DNA from: Peptococcaceae bacterium | GTDB taxonomy: Bacteria; Bacillota; Peptococcia; Peptococcales; Peptococcaceae | Length of the DNA stretch: 64,000 nt | NCBI GenBank assembly: GCA_017399005.1 | Contig: JAFQEO010000033.1 | Location: forward strand, 1-64,000 | Reading direction: 5' to 3' | Shown: positions 27,030 through 35,800 of the stretch, piece by piece | Numbering within the stretch: the stretch's first letter is position 1 | Layout of the letters: every line of letters begins with the position of its first letter | The notes under the pieces: model-generated | Seen by the model: the letters and a program-made list of their open reading frames with translations, nothing else | Told to the model about the DNA's origin: nothing | Database searches by the model: none | Made by a program: the position numbers and the translations under genes

Positions 27030-28640
27030 ATGGATTACGTTTATTACAACGGGAACATTATCACAATGGAAAAACAGGATGAACAGTTTTCGGCGATGCT
27101 GGTCTGCGGTGACCGCATTGTGCTGCTGGGTACTGATGAAGAAGTGCTGCGCCGTAAAACAGCATCTACCGAGTGCGTTGATTTACAAGGAAAAACGATT
27201 CTTCCGGGCTTTATCGATGCACACGGGCATTTTCTGATTAATGCGCTGACAAGTCATATGTTTGTAGATGTATCCTGTGCACCTGCCGGGAATATCCGCT
27301 GTATGGATGATTTAATCCAGATTCTGAAAAAAGCGGATGAGGAGCAGCCGGGCAAACATATGCTGATTGGTTTTGGCTTTGACGATACACTGATTGAAGA
27401 ATATCGTATGCCGGAAACAAAAGATCTGGATCAGGTATCGACTGAACGAGGAATTATAATTCTGCATCCATCGCTGCATATGATGTCAGCAAACACAAAA
27501 GCCATTGAACTGGCTGGTGTTGCATCACCGGATTTTCACCCGGAAGGGGCAACCATTTATCGTGATGCGGAAGGCAAACCGACTGGTGTATTTGAAGAAA
27601 TGGGGGCGATGGGGCCATTTCTGAAAAAAGCAGCCAGTGCAAAAATGATTTCGCAGCTGCCGGCAGCTATCGGGAAAACATGTCAGCAGTATATGGAAAA
27701 AGGAGTTACGACTGTTTGTGAAGGTGCCGGAGGCAATGCCATGGCGACACTGACAAACGCAGCTGAAAAAGTGGGGAAATTCCCGGTGCGTTATATTGTG
27801 TGTCCGTCTATGGGGAAAAAGGTTCCGAAAAAAATGAACCGAAAAGACCCGCTGAAATATATCGATGGGCCGGTAAAACTGATTCAGGACGGCAGTATTC
27901 AGATTTACACCGCCGGGCTTAGTGAGCCGTATACGGTGCAGCATGCGGGACGTGCAAAATCCGATGATTATAAAGGATTCCAGATTCGAGATATGGCTTC
28001 TTTACGGAAACTGTTTGAGGAAATAATTGTGGCAGGACGTACTTTTGCGATTCATGGCAACGGTGACGGTACTATCGATACGATTATCGAGGCGTTATCG
28101 GGCTGCAGAAATCTGAGTGAGATTCAGCCCCGCAATCTGTTGATTCACAGCCAGATGATTCGGGAAGATCAGCTGGATAAACTGCACGAACTGCATCTGT
28201 ATCCATCGTTCTTCCCGTCCCATGTATATGTATGGGGAGATCGCCACAAGAGTTCGTTTATTGGTGAAGAACGGGCCAATCGCATCAACCCGTGCGGTTC
28301 TGCGTTAAAACGCAGTATTCCGTTTTCGCTTCACAATGACCCTCCGGTAACAAAGGTGAATCCACTCAGTTCCGTGTGGAGTGCGGTTACCCGCCAGACA
28401 TCCAGTGGTGAAATTCTGGGTGCCGAACAGTGCATTCCGGTTTACGATGCCTTGAAAGCGGTAACGATTGATGCGGCATGGCAGTATGGTCTGGATGATA
28501 TGCTTGGTTCTCTGGCACCGGGCAAAAAAGCTGACTTTATTCTGCTGGATAGCAATCCGTTAACCTGTGAGGCAGACAAGCTGCCTCAGATTCAGGTGGA
28601 AAAAGTGTGGATTGACGGGAAAACGGTCTGGAATGTATAA
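27030..28640 (+). CDS. YtcJ-like amidohydrolase (second copy)
   Basis: A 536-residue metal-dependent hydrolase, clearly homologous to the product at 6205. Both begin with the same YYNG-ITME pattern, have DAHGHFL or DGHGHIT metal sites, IHGNGDG or THCNGDA, and end with GKKADFILLDSNPL or GKRADLVILSDNPL. Differences in the middle (MFVDVSCAPAGN, VTTVCEGAGGNAM) suggest another substrate. CAGGAGG precedes the ATG. No terminator separates it from the radical-SAM gene, so they probably share a transcript. Exact reaction unknown. Confidence 0.9.
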   Translation: MDYVYYNGNIITMEKQDEQFSAMLVCGDRIVLLGTDEEVLRRKTASTECVDLQGKTILPGFIDAHGHFLINALTSHMFVDVSCAPAGNIRCMDDLIQILKKADEEQPGKHMLIGFGFDDTLIEEYRMPETKDLDQVSTERGIIILHPSLHMMSANTKAIELAGVASPDFHPEGATIYRDAEGKPTGVFEEMGAMGPFLKKAASAKMISQLPAAIGKTCQQYMEKGVTTVCEGAGGNAMATLTNAAEKVGKFPVRYIVCPSMGKKVPKKMNRKDPLKYIDGPVKLIQDGSIQIYTAGLSEPYTVQHAGRAKSDDYKGFQIRDMASLRKLFEEIIVAGRTFAIHGNGDGTIDTIIEALSGCRNLSEIQPRNLLIHSQMIREDQLDKLHELHLYPSFFPSHVYVWGDRHKSSFIGEERANRINPCGSALKRSIPFSLHNDPPVTKVNPLSSVWSAVTRQTSSGEILGAEQCIPVYDALKAVTIDAAWQYGLDDMLGSLAPGKKADFILLDSNPLTCEADKLPQIQVEKVWIDGKTVWNV

Positions 28641-28716
28641 CCTTTGCCAATCTGTTATGGAAAATCTGTATTCAATAAAAAAGTAAACGATAAAATGTAA
28701 ATACAAATAAACATAA

Positions 28717-28770
28717 AAACCTTCCTACGGGCGTAAACATAGGCAACGACCATTGCAGGGAGGTTTTTTG
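28717..28770 (+). terminator. Hairpin that combines a terminator and a ribosome binding site
   Basis: AAACCTTCCT (28717-28726) pairs with AGGGAGGTTT (28757-28766), followed by TTT. The loop is about 30 bases. The 3' arm contains the GGGAGG used by the TTG start at 28772. It may end the upstream transcript, hide the ribosome binding site of the next gene, or both. The other bases of 28641-28716 hold nothing recognised. Confidence 0.6.
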
Positions 28771-28771
28771 T

Positions 28772-29491
28772 TTGAACAGAATCGGAGAATGGATAAAAAG
28801 TTTGCTGAGCGGTAAAATCAGATATCTGCTGTTGCTGATTCTGCTGGTTACGGCAGGTGTATGCGGTATTTCGGCTGGTATGGATGTCTGGCAGGAGTGG
28901 TGCACACCGCCGGAGCAGATTGTGGGAGAGGCTATGATGTATGCAGCCGAGGCACCGGTATATTGCTATACCAGTGAGGCCGTTCGCATTTCAGACGGCG
29001 AGGAAACGGTCATCAGCCGGATGAACGGACAGAAAAACGGGGAAAATGTGCATCTGTTTGGCAGTGTGGATGTGATAGACAGCCAGGTGGATGTCTATCA
29101 GATTGGAGATACGTTTTACCGGCAGGATATTGTAAGTGGAAGCTGGCTGAAAATGACCGGGCAGAATCTGGAGGCTACCGCCTACCTGCTGCAGGAAATC
29201 AATCCGCTTGGGTGTCTGATTCTGCATGCTGATTCTGATGTGACGGAACTGGAAAAAGAAAAAGTGAACCAGGTAAAATGCAAAAAGTTTCAGGTGCGAA
29301 GCAGCGGGGAGAAAACCTTCCTGACATCGGTCTGGAATGAATATTACTACACACTCTGGATTGATAAACAGCACCGGCTGCAGAAGGCGGAAATGATTGC
29401 CGGTGACCATGAACATCAGGGCGAACAGCTGAAACTGACCGTTCTGTTTGACTGGGAAACACCGCAGGAGGAAATACAGGCACCTGTGTAA
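28772..29491 (+). CDS. Membrane-anchored hypothetical protein
   Basis: 239 residues: an N-terminal membrane helix at about 18-37 (YLLLLILLVTAGVCGISAG), then an extracytoplasmic beta-rich domain with paired strands (VDVYQIGDTFYRQDIVSGSW) and a C-terminal region ending ETPQEEIQAPV. The layout recalls LolA/LppX-like lipid- or sterol-binding folds, but I cannot assign it. The start is TTG 28772, supported by GGGAGG eight bases upstream. That site lies in the 3' arm of a hairpin, so translation may be regulated or poor. No other start is as well placed. Confidence 0.65.
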   Translation: MNRIGEWIKSLLSGKIRYLLLLILLVTAGVCGISAGMDVWQEWCTPPEQIVGEAMMYAAEAPVYCYTSEAVRISDGEETVISRMNGQKNGENVHLFGSVDVIDSQVDVYQIGDTFYRQDIVSGSWLKMTGQNLEATAYLLQEINPLGCLILHADSDVTELEKEKVNQVKCKKFQVRSSGEKTFLTSVWNEYYYTLWIDKQHRLQKAEMIAGDHEHQGEQLKLTVLFDWETPQEEIQAPV

Positions 29492-29565
29492 ATAATTAAA
29501 GGAAAATCGCATCAATATGGCGAATTAATCGGTTCCACCAAAAACAGAAAAAGGAGCGAATAGCA

Positions 29566-30276
29566 ATGCATTATGTAATGAGCGATTTGCACGGCTGTTA
29601 TGAGGAGTATCTGGAACTTTTGAGGAAAATCCGGTTTTCGGATGAGGATGTGCTGTATGTGCTGGGAGATGTGATTGACCGTGGACCGGAGCCTGTAACA
29701 CTTCTTCAGGACATGATGATGCGTTCAAATGTGATACCGTTAATCGGAAACCATGAGTATATGGCAATGCGTGTTCTGCGGAAACTCTGTGTGGAGATTA
29801 CAGAAGAAACCTCTGATGGCGAATATCTGAATATGGATGATATGACATCGTATCTAAACTGGAGTATGGACGGCGGACAGATTACCATGGAACAGTTCCG
29901 CAAACTGAACGCAGAGGAAAAAACAGATATGTTAGAGTATCTGGAAGAGTTTTCACTGTACGAGGAAGTAACAGCAGGCGGCAGAGATTATGTTCTGGTA
30001 CATGCGGGGCTGGAGCCTTTTGTGCCGGGTAAACACCTGAAAGATTATACGCTGGCTGAAATGATTTTTCGGTTGCCGGATTATAATCGTGTTTATTTTG
30101 AAAATCGCTATCTGGTAACCGGTCATACACCGACTATTACACAGGAGAACCCGGAAGAAGCAAAGGTGCTGGAGCAGAATCATCATATCGCTATCGACTG
30201 CGGCTGTGTGTTTGGAGGACGGCTGGCAGTGTATTGTCTGGATACCGGAGAGGCTGTTTATGCAGACAGAAAATAG
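29566..30276 (+). CDS. Metallophosphoesterase (serine/threonine protein phosphatase type)
   Basis: A 236-residue calcineurin-like phosphoesterase. The metal-ligand motifs are in order: MSDLHGCYEE (D-x-H), YVLGDVIDRGPEP (GDxxDRG) and PLIGNHEYMAMR (GNHE), with later histidines in VLVHAGLEP and LVTGHTPT. This set is that of PPP-type protein phosphatases and diadenosine tetraphosphatases. Which substrate it uses cannot be told. AAAGGAG precedes the ATG. A single gene, upstream of the thiamine operon. Confidence 0.9.
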   Translation: MHYVMSDLHGCYEEYLELLRKIRFSDEDVLYVLGDVIDRGPEPVTLLQDMMMRSNVIPLIGNHEYMAMRVLRKLCVEITEETSDGEYLNMDDMTSYLNWSMDGGQITMEQFRKLNAEEKTDMLEYLEEFSLYEEVTAGGRDYVLVHAGLEPFVPGKHLKDYTLAEMIFRLPDYNRVYFENRYLVTGHTPTITQENPEEAKVLEQNHHIAIDCGCVFGGRLAVYCLDTGEAVYADRK

Positions 30277-30289
30277 ATAAAAACCAGAA

Positions 30290-30318
30290 ATCCCGTCTCT
30301 GTTTATTGGAGACGGGAT
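30290..30318 (+). terminator. Hairpin downstream of the phosphatase gene
   Basis: ATCCCGTCTC (30290-30299) pairs with GAGACGGGAT (30309-30318). There is no good T tract, so it could be a weak terminator or an mRNA-stabilising hairpin. Confidence 0.5.
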
Positions 30319-30371
30319 AGTGCTATTTATGCTGCGCCAATCTGTAATGCTGTATACAAAGGCAGAAACTA

Positions 30372-30400
30372 TTGCATAATCAAAAATCGGACGCTATAAT
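30372..30400 (+). promoter_or_regulatory. Promoter of the thiamine operon
   Basis: TTGCAT (30372-30377) and TATAAT (30395-30400) have a 17-base spacer. The transcript would start near 30407, just before the first TPP aptamer. Confidence 0.82.
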
Positions 30401-30422
30401 AAAGTCACAATATAACAGCAGT

Positions 30423-30515
30423 GGGGAGCTTGCAGGGTTTTGCAAAACCGGACAGGCTGAGAGGAAGGTATGCCCTTCGACCCGTGAACCTGATTTGGGT
30501 AATGCCAACGTAGGA
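30423..30515 (+). promoter_or_regulatory. TPP riboswitch aptamer, copy 1
   Basis: THI-box signatures appear in order: GGGGAGC, CAGGCTGAGAGG, TTCGACCCGTGAACCTGAT, and GGTAATGCCAACGTAGGAA. The variable P3 extension contains GGGTTTTGCAAAACC. It is followed by its own terminator at 30541. Binding of thiamine pyrophosphate should favour termination. Confidence 0.97.
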
Positions 30516-30540
30516 AAATGATTCTGTATCGATTTAACAG

Positions 30541-30569
30541 GAGGCATCTCAAAAAGGTGCCTCTTTTTT
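30541..30569 (+). terminator. Terminator of TPP riboswitch copy 1
   Basis: GAGGCATC (30541-30548) pairs with GGTGCCTC (30556-30563), followed by TTTTTT. Confidence 0.9.
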
Positions 30570-30601
30570 GTTGTGCCAAATGAATCAAAATTGAATATGC
30601 A

Positions 30602-30697
30602 GGGGAGCTTGCAGGGTTTGGTAATAAAACCGGACAGGCTGAGAGGAAGGTATGCCCTTCGACCCGTGAACCTGATTTGGATAATGCCAACGTAGGA
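30602..30697 (+). promoter_or_regulatory. TPP riboswitch aptamer, copy 2
   Basis: A second full THI-box nearly identical to copy 1. The differences are mainly in the P3 loop (TTTGGTAATAAAACC instead of GGGTTTTGCAAAACC) and one base in GGATAATGCC. It precedes its own terminator at 30714, so two switches act in series on one transcript. Confidence 0.97.
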
Positions 30698-30713
30698 ACT
30701 ATGCAGTGTGTAT

Positions 30714-30748
30714 AACGGGAAACATCCAGCGGGTGGTTTCCCGTTTTT
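30714..30748 (+). terminator. Terminator of TPP riboswitch copy 2
   Basis: AACGGGAAAC (30714-30723) pairs with GTTTCCCGTT (30736-30745), followed by more Ts, 21 bases before thiS. Confidence 0.9.
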
Positions 30749-30768
30749 ACTTTTTAGGAGGTGTGTGC

Positions 30769-30963
30769 ATGGTAAAAATAAATGGGGCTGAAGTAGATAT
30801 GGCAGGAAAAACAATTGCTGAATATCTGGAATCGGCAGATTATGACACCAGAAGGGTGGCAGTGGAACGAAACGGCGATATTGTACCAAAAGCAGAGTAT
30901 AGCCAGACGGTTTTATCAGAAAATGATACTCTGGAGGTTGTCAGCTTTGTGGGGGGTGGCTGA
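30769..30963 (+). CDS. thiS: Thiamine sulfur-carrier protein ThiS
   Basis: A 64-residue ubiquitin-fold carrier that brings sulfur, as a C-terminal thiocarboxylate, to thiazole synthase. The protein begins [20 protein letters not shown] and ends VVSFVGGG, so the essential C-terminal Gly-Gly is present. The start is ATG 30769, with AGGAGG eight bases upstream. Longer forms would begin inside the riboswitch terminator. First gene of the thiamine operon, and thiF starts immediately after its stop codon. Confidence 0.96.
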   Translation: MVKINGAEVDMAGKTIAEYLESADYDTRRVAVERNGDIVPKAEYSQTVLSENDTLEVVSFVGGG

Positions 30964-31599
30964 ATGATTCCGTCACAGGAGGAATGGAATAATGCGCTGA
31001 AGCAGCGGCATGGAGAAGTGCTGTTTCAGAAATTTTCGACAGCCTCGGTTGCTGTCTGCGGGCTTGGCGGGCTTGGTTCACATATTGCTGTAGCGTTGGC
31101 AAGAGCCGGGGTAGGTCGCCTGATTCTGATTGACTTTGACCGGGTGGATGTATCCAATCTTCACCGGCAGCAATATAAGGCCAGTCAGACTGGCCGGTAC
31201 AAGACAGAGGCACTTACGGAAAACCTGAAAGAGATTGCTCCGTATCTTCAGGTGCATGCAGTTACGGAGCGTATCTGTGAAGAAAATCTGGTATCTCTTT
31301 TAAGCGGAGCTGATGTAGTCTGTGAGGCATTTGACGATGCAGAAGCCAAGGCCATGCTGGTAAACGGCGTAATGGGGTATATGCCAGGTGTTTATCTGGT
31401 TGCGGCTTCCGGTATGGCAGGCATGGGAACACCAAATACGATTCATACACGAAAAATTACAGGCCGGTTCTATCTCTGCGGCGATGAGACAAGCGAGGTG
31501 TCGGAAAATATATCTCTGGTAGCACCTCGTGTAATGCTTTGCGCGGCACATCAGGCACATACCACTTTGCGGATTCTCGCAGGAGAGTATGAAGTTTAG
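30964..31599 (+). CDS. thiF: ThiS adenylyltransferase ThiF
   Basis: Adenylates the C-terminal glycine of ThiS, preparing it for sulfur transfer. The 211-residue E1-like protein shows the nucleotide-binding AVCGLGGLGSHIAVALARAG and the acidic LIDFDRVDVSNLHRQQY patch. It is the short type without the CxxC zinc pairs found in longer ThiF/MoeB proteins. The start ATG follows the thiS TGA directly. A G-rich stretch in the last thiS codons (GGGGGGTGG) can serve as its ribosome binding site. Co-translation with ThiS fits their direct interaction. Confidence 0.93.
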   Translation: MIPSQEEWNNALKQRHGEVLFQKFSTASVAVCGLGGLGSHIAVALARAGVGRLILIDFDRVDVSNLHRQQYKASQTGRYKTEALTENLKEIAPYLQVHAVTERICEENLVSLLSGADVVCEAFDDAEAKAMLVNGVMGYMPGVYLVAASGMAGMGTPNTIHTRKITGRFYLCGDETSEVSENISLVAPRVMLCAAHQAHTTLRILAGEYEV

Positions 31600-31620
31600 A
31601 AAAAGAAAGAGGGTAACATT

Positions 31621-32394
31621 ATGCTAAATGACGATAAATTAATAATTGGCGGTCATGAGTTTCAGTCCCGTTTTATTCTGGGTTCCGGAAAATATTCGAT
31701 GAAACTGATTGAATCAGCGATTCGGGATGCCGGTGCAGAAATTATCACGCTGGCTGTTCGCCGTGCCAATACAAAGGAGCAGGAAAATATTCTGGATTAT
31801 ATTCCGGAAGGGGTTACGCTTCTGCCGAATACTTCCGGCGCCCGCAATGCGGAAGAGGCTGTCCGGATTGCAAGACTGGCACGGGAGCTGGGCTGCGGAA
31901 ATTTTGTAAAAATCGAAATTATGCGCGATACAAAATATCTTCTGCCTGATAATCAGGAAACCATTAAAGCGACAGAAATTCTGGCAAGGGAAGGCTTTGT
32001 GGTTATGCCGTATATGTATCCTGACCTGAATGCAGCAAGGGATATGGTCAATGCCGGGGCGGCAACCATTATGCCTCTGGCATCTCCAATCGGTTCCAAC
32101 AAGGGGCTGGCTACCAGAGATTTTATTCAGATTCTCATTGATGAAATTGATTTGCCGATTATTGTGGATGCAGGAATCGGTCGTCCGTCACAGGCCTGTG
32201 AGGCAATGGAAATGGGGGCAGCTGCTATTATGGCTAATACAGCGCTGGCTACTGCCGGTGATCTCCCGTTAATGGCATCGGCATTTCGCCAGGCTATTGA
32301 GGCGGGTCGCAAGGCTTATCTGTCCGGGCTGGGCCGGGTACTGACCCGGGGAGCAGCGGCATCTGATCCGCTCACAGGTTTTTTAAGAGATTAA
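31621..32394 (+). CDS. thiG: Thiazole synthase ThiG
   Basis: Builds the thiazole ring from deoxyxylulose phosphate, dehydroglycine and the ThiS thiocarboxylate. At 257 residues it has the usual length. Landmarks are [18 protein letters not shown], the FVKIEIMRD strand with the Schiff-base lysine, [39 protein letters not shown] and [10 protein letters not shown]. The ribosome binding site is a modest AAAGAGGG. thiH follows after 13 bases. In this operon dehydroglycine would come from tyrosine through ThiH. Confidence 0.97.
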   Translation: MLNDDKLIIGGHEFQSRFILGSGKYSMKLIESAIRDAGAEIITLAVRRANTKEQENILDYIPEGVTLLPNTSGARNAEEAVRIARLARELGCGNFVKIEIMRDTKYLLPDNQETIKATEILAREGFVVMPYMYPDLNAARDMVNAGAATIMPLASPIGSNKGLATRDFIQILIDEIDLPIIVDAGIGRPSQACEAMEMGAAAIMANTALATAGDLPLMASAFRQAIEAGRKAYLSGLGRVLTRGAAASDPLTGFLRD

Positions 32395-32407
32395 CGAGGT
32401 GGCCATT

Positions 32408-33661
32408 ATGGAAAATCAGTTTTTTGTAGATTCTGAGTTTCTCTCGCCGGCGGCATTGGAAAAAAAGCACCGGCTGGAAACGGACCCGTCCAGTCGGACA
32501 AATCATATGGAATATATGCCCGGTATGGAAGTAATTGAATCGGATATCTGCAGCAAAGTAATGAGCCAGATGGATAATTACGATTATACAATTTATACAG
32601 CCAGAGATGTTCGGGCGGCACTTGATCATGATGTCTGTACGATTGAGGATTTTAAGGCGCTGCTTTCACCGGCGGCAGAACCTTTCCTTGAGGAGATGGC
32701 GCAGAGAGCCCAGAGAGAAACAGGAAAACATTTCGGCAACACGGTGTATCTGTTTACACCGCTGTATATTGCCAACTATTGTGAAAATTACTGTGTGTAC
32801 TGCGGATTTAACTGCTATAACCATATTAACCGGATGAAACTCAGCATGGAACAGATTGAGCACGAAATGAAAGTGATTGCTGATTCGGGCATGGAGGAGA
32901 TTCTTATTCTGACCGGTGAGAGCCGGGCACAGAGCGATGTGCAGTATATCGGCGAGGCCTGCAGACTGGCCAGAAAGTATTTCCGTATGGTAGGGCTTGA
33001 AATATATCCGGTAAATACAGATGAATACCGGTATCTGCATGAGTGCGGGGCAGATTATGTGACAGTGTTTCAGGAAACCTACGATACCGATAAATACGAA
33101 TCGCTGCATCTTCTGGGACATAAGCGAATCTGGCCGTACCGTTTTGATGCTCAGGAGAGAGCTCTGCGGGGAGGCATGCGCGGCGTAGCCTTCTCTGCAT
33201 TGCTGGGACTGTCGGATTTTCGCCGGGATGCGCTGGCCAGCGCCCTTCATGTGTTTTATCTGCAGCGGAAATATCCTCATGCGGAAATGTCTTTATCCTG
33301 CCCGCGGCTTCGTCCGATTATCAATAATGACAAAATCAGCCCGATGGATGTAGGGGAAAAACAGCTTTGTCAGGTAATCTGTGCATACCGGATTTTCCTG
33401 CCGTTTGTAGGTATCACCGTTTCTTCCAGAGAAAGCGCTTCGTTTCGGAACGGTATTGTGAAAATTGCGGCTACAAAAGTATCTGCCGGAGTTTCCACCG
33501 GGATTGGTGACCATGAGAGTAAATACAGCGGAAAGGAAACAGACGGCGTAAAAGGCGATGAGCAGTTTGAGATTGATGATGGCCGAAGCCTGGATACCAT
33601 GTATCAGGACATGGCGGATGAAGGGCTGCAGCCTGTTCTGAATGATTATGTCTATGTCTGA
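32408..33661 (+). CDS. thiH: 2-iminoacetate synthase ThiH
   Basis: A radical-SAM enzyme that cleaves tyrosine to dehydroglycine and p-cresol, the anaerobic route for thiazole formation. The cluster motif CENYCVYCGF (CxxxCxxC) is at about residues 125-135, preceded by LFTPLYIANY, which is typical of the ThiH/HydG family. The 417 residues are a normal ThiH length, and it lacks HydG's extra C-terminal domain. The start is ATG 32408, with GAGGTGG five bases upstream. The GTG within that site is rejected. It overlaps the next gene by 20 bases. Confidence 0.96.
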   Translation: MENQFFVDSEFLSPAALEKKHRLETDPSSRTNHMEYMPGMEVIESDICSKVMSQMDNYDYTIYTARDVRAALDHDVCTIEDFKALLSPAAEPFLEEMAQRAQRETGKHFGNTVYLFTPLYIANYCENYCVYCGFNCYNHINRMKLSMEQIEHEMKVIADSGMEEILILTGESRAQSDVQYIGEACRLARKYFRMVGLEIYPVNTDEYRYLHECGADYVTVFQETYDTDKYESLHLLGHKRIWPYRFDAQERALRGGMRGVAFSALLGLSDFRRDALASALHVFYLQRKYPHAEMSLSCPRLRPIINNDKISPMDVGEKQLCQVICAYRIFLPFVGITVSSRESASFRNGIVKIAATKVSAGVSTGIGDHESKYSGKETDGVKGDEQFEIDDGRSLDTMYQDMADEGLQPVLNDYVYV

Positions 33662-34253
33662 TATTTATTGTGTGACCAGCCGCAGCTTATGCGGTGAAAA
33701 CTTTCTGAAACAGATTGAAATGATTGCGTCGTGTCATCCGGCTGGAATTATCCTGCGTGAGAAGGATTTGCCGAAAGAAGAATATAAAATACTTGCTGAA
33801 CAGGTGATGCTGATTTGCAGACGTTATCAGGTTTCCTGCATTCTGCACAGTTTTGCAGATATTGCTCTGGAACTGGGAGCAGAAGCCATTCATTTTCCTC
33901 TTTCGATTCTCCGTACAATGCCTTCAGAGATAAAAGAAAAATTCAGCATTATCGGTGCATCCTGTCACAGTGTTGAGGAAGCTGTGGAAGCACAGGCACT
34001 GGGATGCAGTTACATTACAGCAGGTCATGTGTTTAACACTGCCTGCAAAGAAGGTGTACCGGGCCGAGGCATTGCCTTTTTGCAGGAGGTTTCTTCTGCT
34101 GTACAGATTCCGGTTTATGCCATTGGAGGAATCCATCCAGCGAATGCGGCACAGGTTCGTCAGGCGGGAGCAGACGGAATATGCCTTATGAGCAGCTTGA
34201 TGTTAAGTGAAAATATCCCGGAATTATTCCGGCAGATGGAGGAGACATTATGA
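33642..34253 (+). CDS. tenI: TenI-type thiamine phosphate synthase-like protein
   Basis: A 203-residue TIM barrel of the ThiE/TenI superfamily. It keeps LREKDLP and the phosphate-binding AIGGIHP, but where ThiE has the conserved INDN, this protein has LHSFA. That points to TenI, an aromatase that tautomerises the thiazole product of ThiG, rather than a second synthase. The position after thiH and before true thiE fits. Three in-frame ATGs (33642, 33648, 33654) all lie within the end of thiH, and the exact start is unsure. Translation is probably coupled. Confidence 0.8.
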   Translation: MIMSMSDIYCVTSRSLCGENFLKQIEMIASCHPAGIILREKDLPKEEYKILAEQVMLICRRYQVSCILHSFADIALELGAEAIHFPLSILRTMPSEIKEKFSIIGASCHSVEEAVEAQALGCSYITAGHVFNTACKEGVPGRGIAFLQEVSSAVQIPVYAIGGIHPANAAQVRQAGADGICLMSSLMLSENIPELFRQMEETL

Positions 34254-34894
34254 AATTCCAGAAAGAGATGCTGCATCTGTATGCAGTAACTGACCGTGCA
34301 TGGACAGGAAGCCGGACCATTGAGGAGCAGATTGAGCAGGCACTGAAGGGTGGCGTTACCATGGTGCAGCTGCGGGAAAAAAATCTGGATGGCGCAAGCT
34401 TTTTGCAGGAGGCAATTCGGGTTCAGCAGCTGTGCAGCCGCTATGGAGTACCGCTGATTATCAATGACAATGTGGATGTTGCACTGAAATGCGGTGCCGA
34501 TGGTGTGCATGTGGGCGCAGAGGACCAGCCGGTTGAAGAAATCCGTAAACGGGTTCCGGCAGACTTTATTATCGGTGCTACCTGTAAAACTGTGGCACAG
34601 GCAAAAAAAGCGGAACAGGCGGGAGCTGATTATATGGGTGTAGGTGCGGTCTTTCCATCCTCCACAAAGAAAAATGCCGTACGAATTACAAAAGAACAGC
34701 TCTGCGAAATCTGTTCCAGTGTGGACATTCCGGCGGTTGCTATCGGTGGTATCAGCAGGGAAAATCTGATGCAGCTGGCGGGTACCGGCATTGCCGGTGT
34801 GGCTCTGGTTTCTGCCATTTTTGCTGCAGAGGACATTGAGAAAGAATGCATTGTTTTGCACGAAAGTGCTGTTGCAATGCTGGCACAGAACTAA
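34250..34894 (+). CDS. thiE: Thiamine phosphate synthase ThiE
   Basis: Joins the pyrimidine diphosphate and the thiazole phosphate to give thiamine phosphate. The 214-residue barrel has the full set of ThiE motifs: MVQLREKNLDG, VPLIINDNVDVALKCGADG, VHVGAEDQPVE, IIGATCKTVAQA, YMGVGAVFPSSTKKNA and VAIGGIS. The ATG overlaps the stop of the TenI gene (ATGA). thiD begins 80 bases after its stop. In this spacer nothing else was recognised. Confidence 0.96.
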   Translation: MKFQKEMLHLYAVTDRAWTGSRTIEEQIEQALKGGVTMVQLREKNLDGASFLQEAIRVQQLCSRYGVPLIINDNVDVALKCGADGVHVGAEDQPVEEIRKRVPADFIIGATCKTVAQAKKAEQAGADYMGVGAVFPSSTKKNAVRITKEQLCEICSSVDIPAVAIGGISRENLMQLAGTGIAGVALVSAIFAAEDIEKECIVLHESAVAMLAQN

Positions 34895-34974
34895 TTTTAT
34901 AAAAGGCGGCAGACCGGGGGCACCACTCTCTGTCGCGGTAGAAAAATAATGTGATGTCTGAGAGGAGAAAAACT

Positions 34975-35772
34975 ATGAGAACAGCATTATCAATCGCTGG
35001 AAGTGATTCCAGCGGAGGCGCCGGGATTCAGGCAGATTTAAAAACAATAACTCTGCATGGTGTATTTGCTATGAGTGCCGTCACGGCACTGACAGCCCAG
35101 AATACAACCGGCGTTCGGGCAATTCTGGAGGTTTCTCCGGATTTTTTAAAACAGCAGATAGATGCAGTATTTGAAGATATTTTTCCCGATGCGGTGAAAA
35201 TCGGCATGGTGGCATCGTCTGAACTGATTGCTGTAATTGCGGAACGGCTGCGGTATTTCAAGGCTCGCAATATTGTTGTGGATCCTGTAATGGTTTCCAC
35301 CAGCGGGTCCCGGCTGTTAAAAAACGATGCGGTAGAAGTTCTGCAGCGTGAGCTGTTACCGCTTGCCGCTCTGGTTACACCAAATATTCCGGAAGCAGAG
35401 GTTCTGTCTGGTATGACCATTCTGAACAAAGAGGATATGATGCAGGCGGCAGAAAAAATCAGCAGCAGTTATGGCTGTGCAGTATTGCTTAAAGGCGGGC
35501 ACAGCGTCAGCGATGCAGATGATTTGCTGTATCATAACGGCAAATGCCGGTGGTTTGAAGGAAAACGAATCGATAACCCCAATACGCATGGCACAGGCTG
35601 CACATTATCCAGTGCAATTGCAGCCAATCTGGCAAAGGGGCATGATATGGAAACGGCAATTTTGCTTGCAAAAGAATATATTTCCGGTGCATTAGCTGCG
35701 ATGCTGGATTTAGGAAACGGCAGCGGTCCGATGAATCATGCATTTGATTTAAACAGTCGCTTTGCAGAATAA
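34975..35772 (+). CDS. thiD: Hydroxymethylpyrimidine (phosphate) kinase ThiD
   Basis: Phosphorylates HMP and HMP-phosphate to the pyrophosphate used by ThiE. The 265-residue ribokinase-fold enzyme has the N-terminal [57 protein letters not shown] and the anion-hole [18 protein letters not shown] with its catalytic cysteine/aspartate region. The start is ATG 34975, with GAGAGGAG upstream. An ATG eight codons earlier precedes that site. Followed closely by thiC. Confidence 0.97.
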   Translation: MRTALSIAGSDSSGGAGIQADLKTITLHGVFAMSAVTALTAQNTTGVRAILEVSPDFLKQQIDAVFEDIFPDAVKIGMVASSELIAVIAERLRYFKARNIVVDPVMVSTSGSRLLKNDAVEVLQRELLPLAALVTPNIPEAEVLSGMTILNKEDMMQAAEKISSSYGCAVLLKGGHSVSDADDLLYHNGKCRWFEGKRIDNPNTHGTGCTLSSAIAANLAKGHDMETAILLAKEYISGALAAMLDLGNGSGPMNHAFDLNSRFAE

Positions 35773-35800
35773 CCATTGTTTTCAGAAAGGGATAAATACA

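Noticed and set aside
32666-33280. Leftward reading frame of 204 codons opposite thiH
   Set aside because: Shadow of the ThiH coding frame, with no start signals.
34160-34861. Leftward reading frame of 233 codons across tenI and thiE
   Set aside because: It lies opposite two clear thiamine genes and has no ribosome binding site or recognisable protein features.
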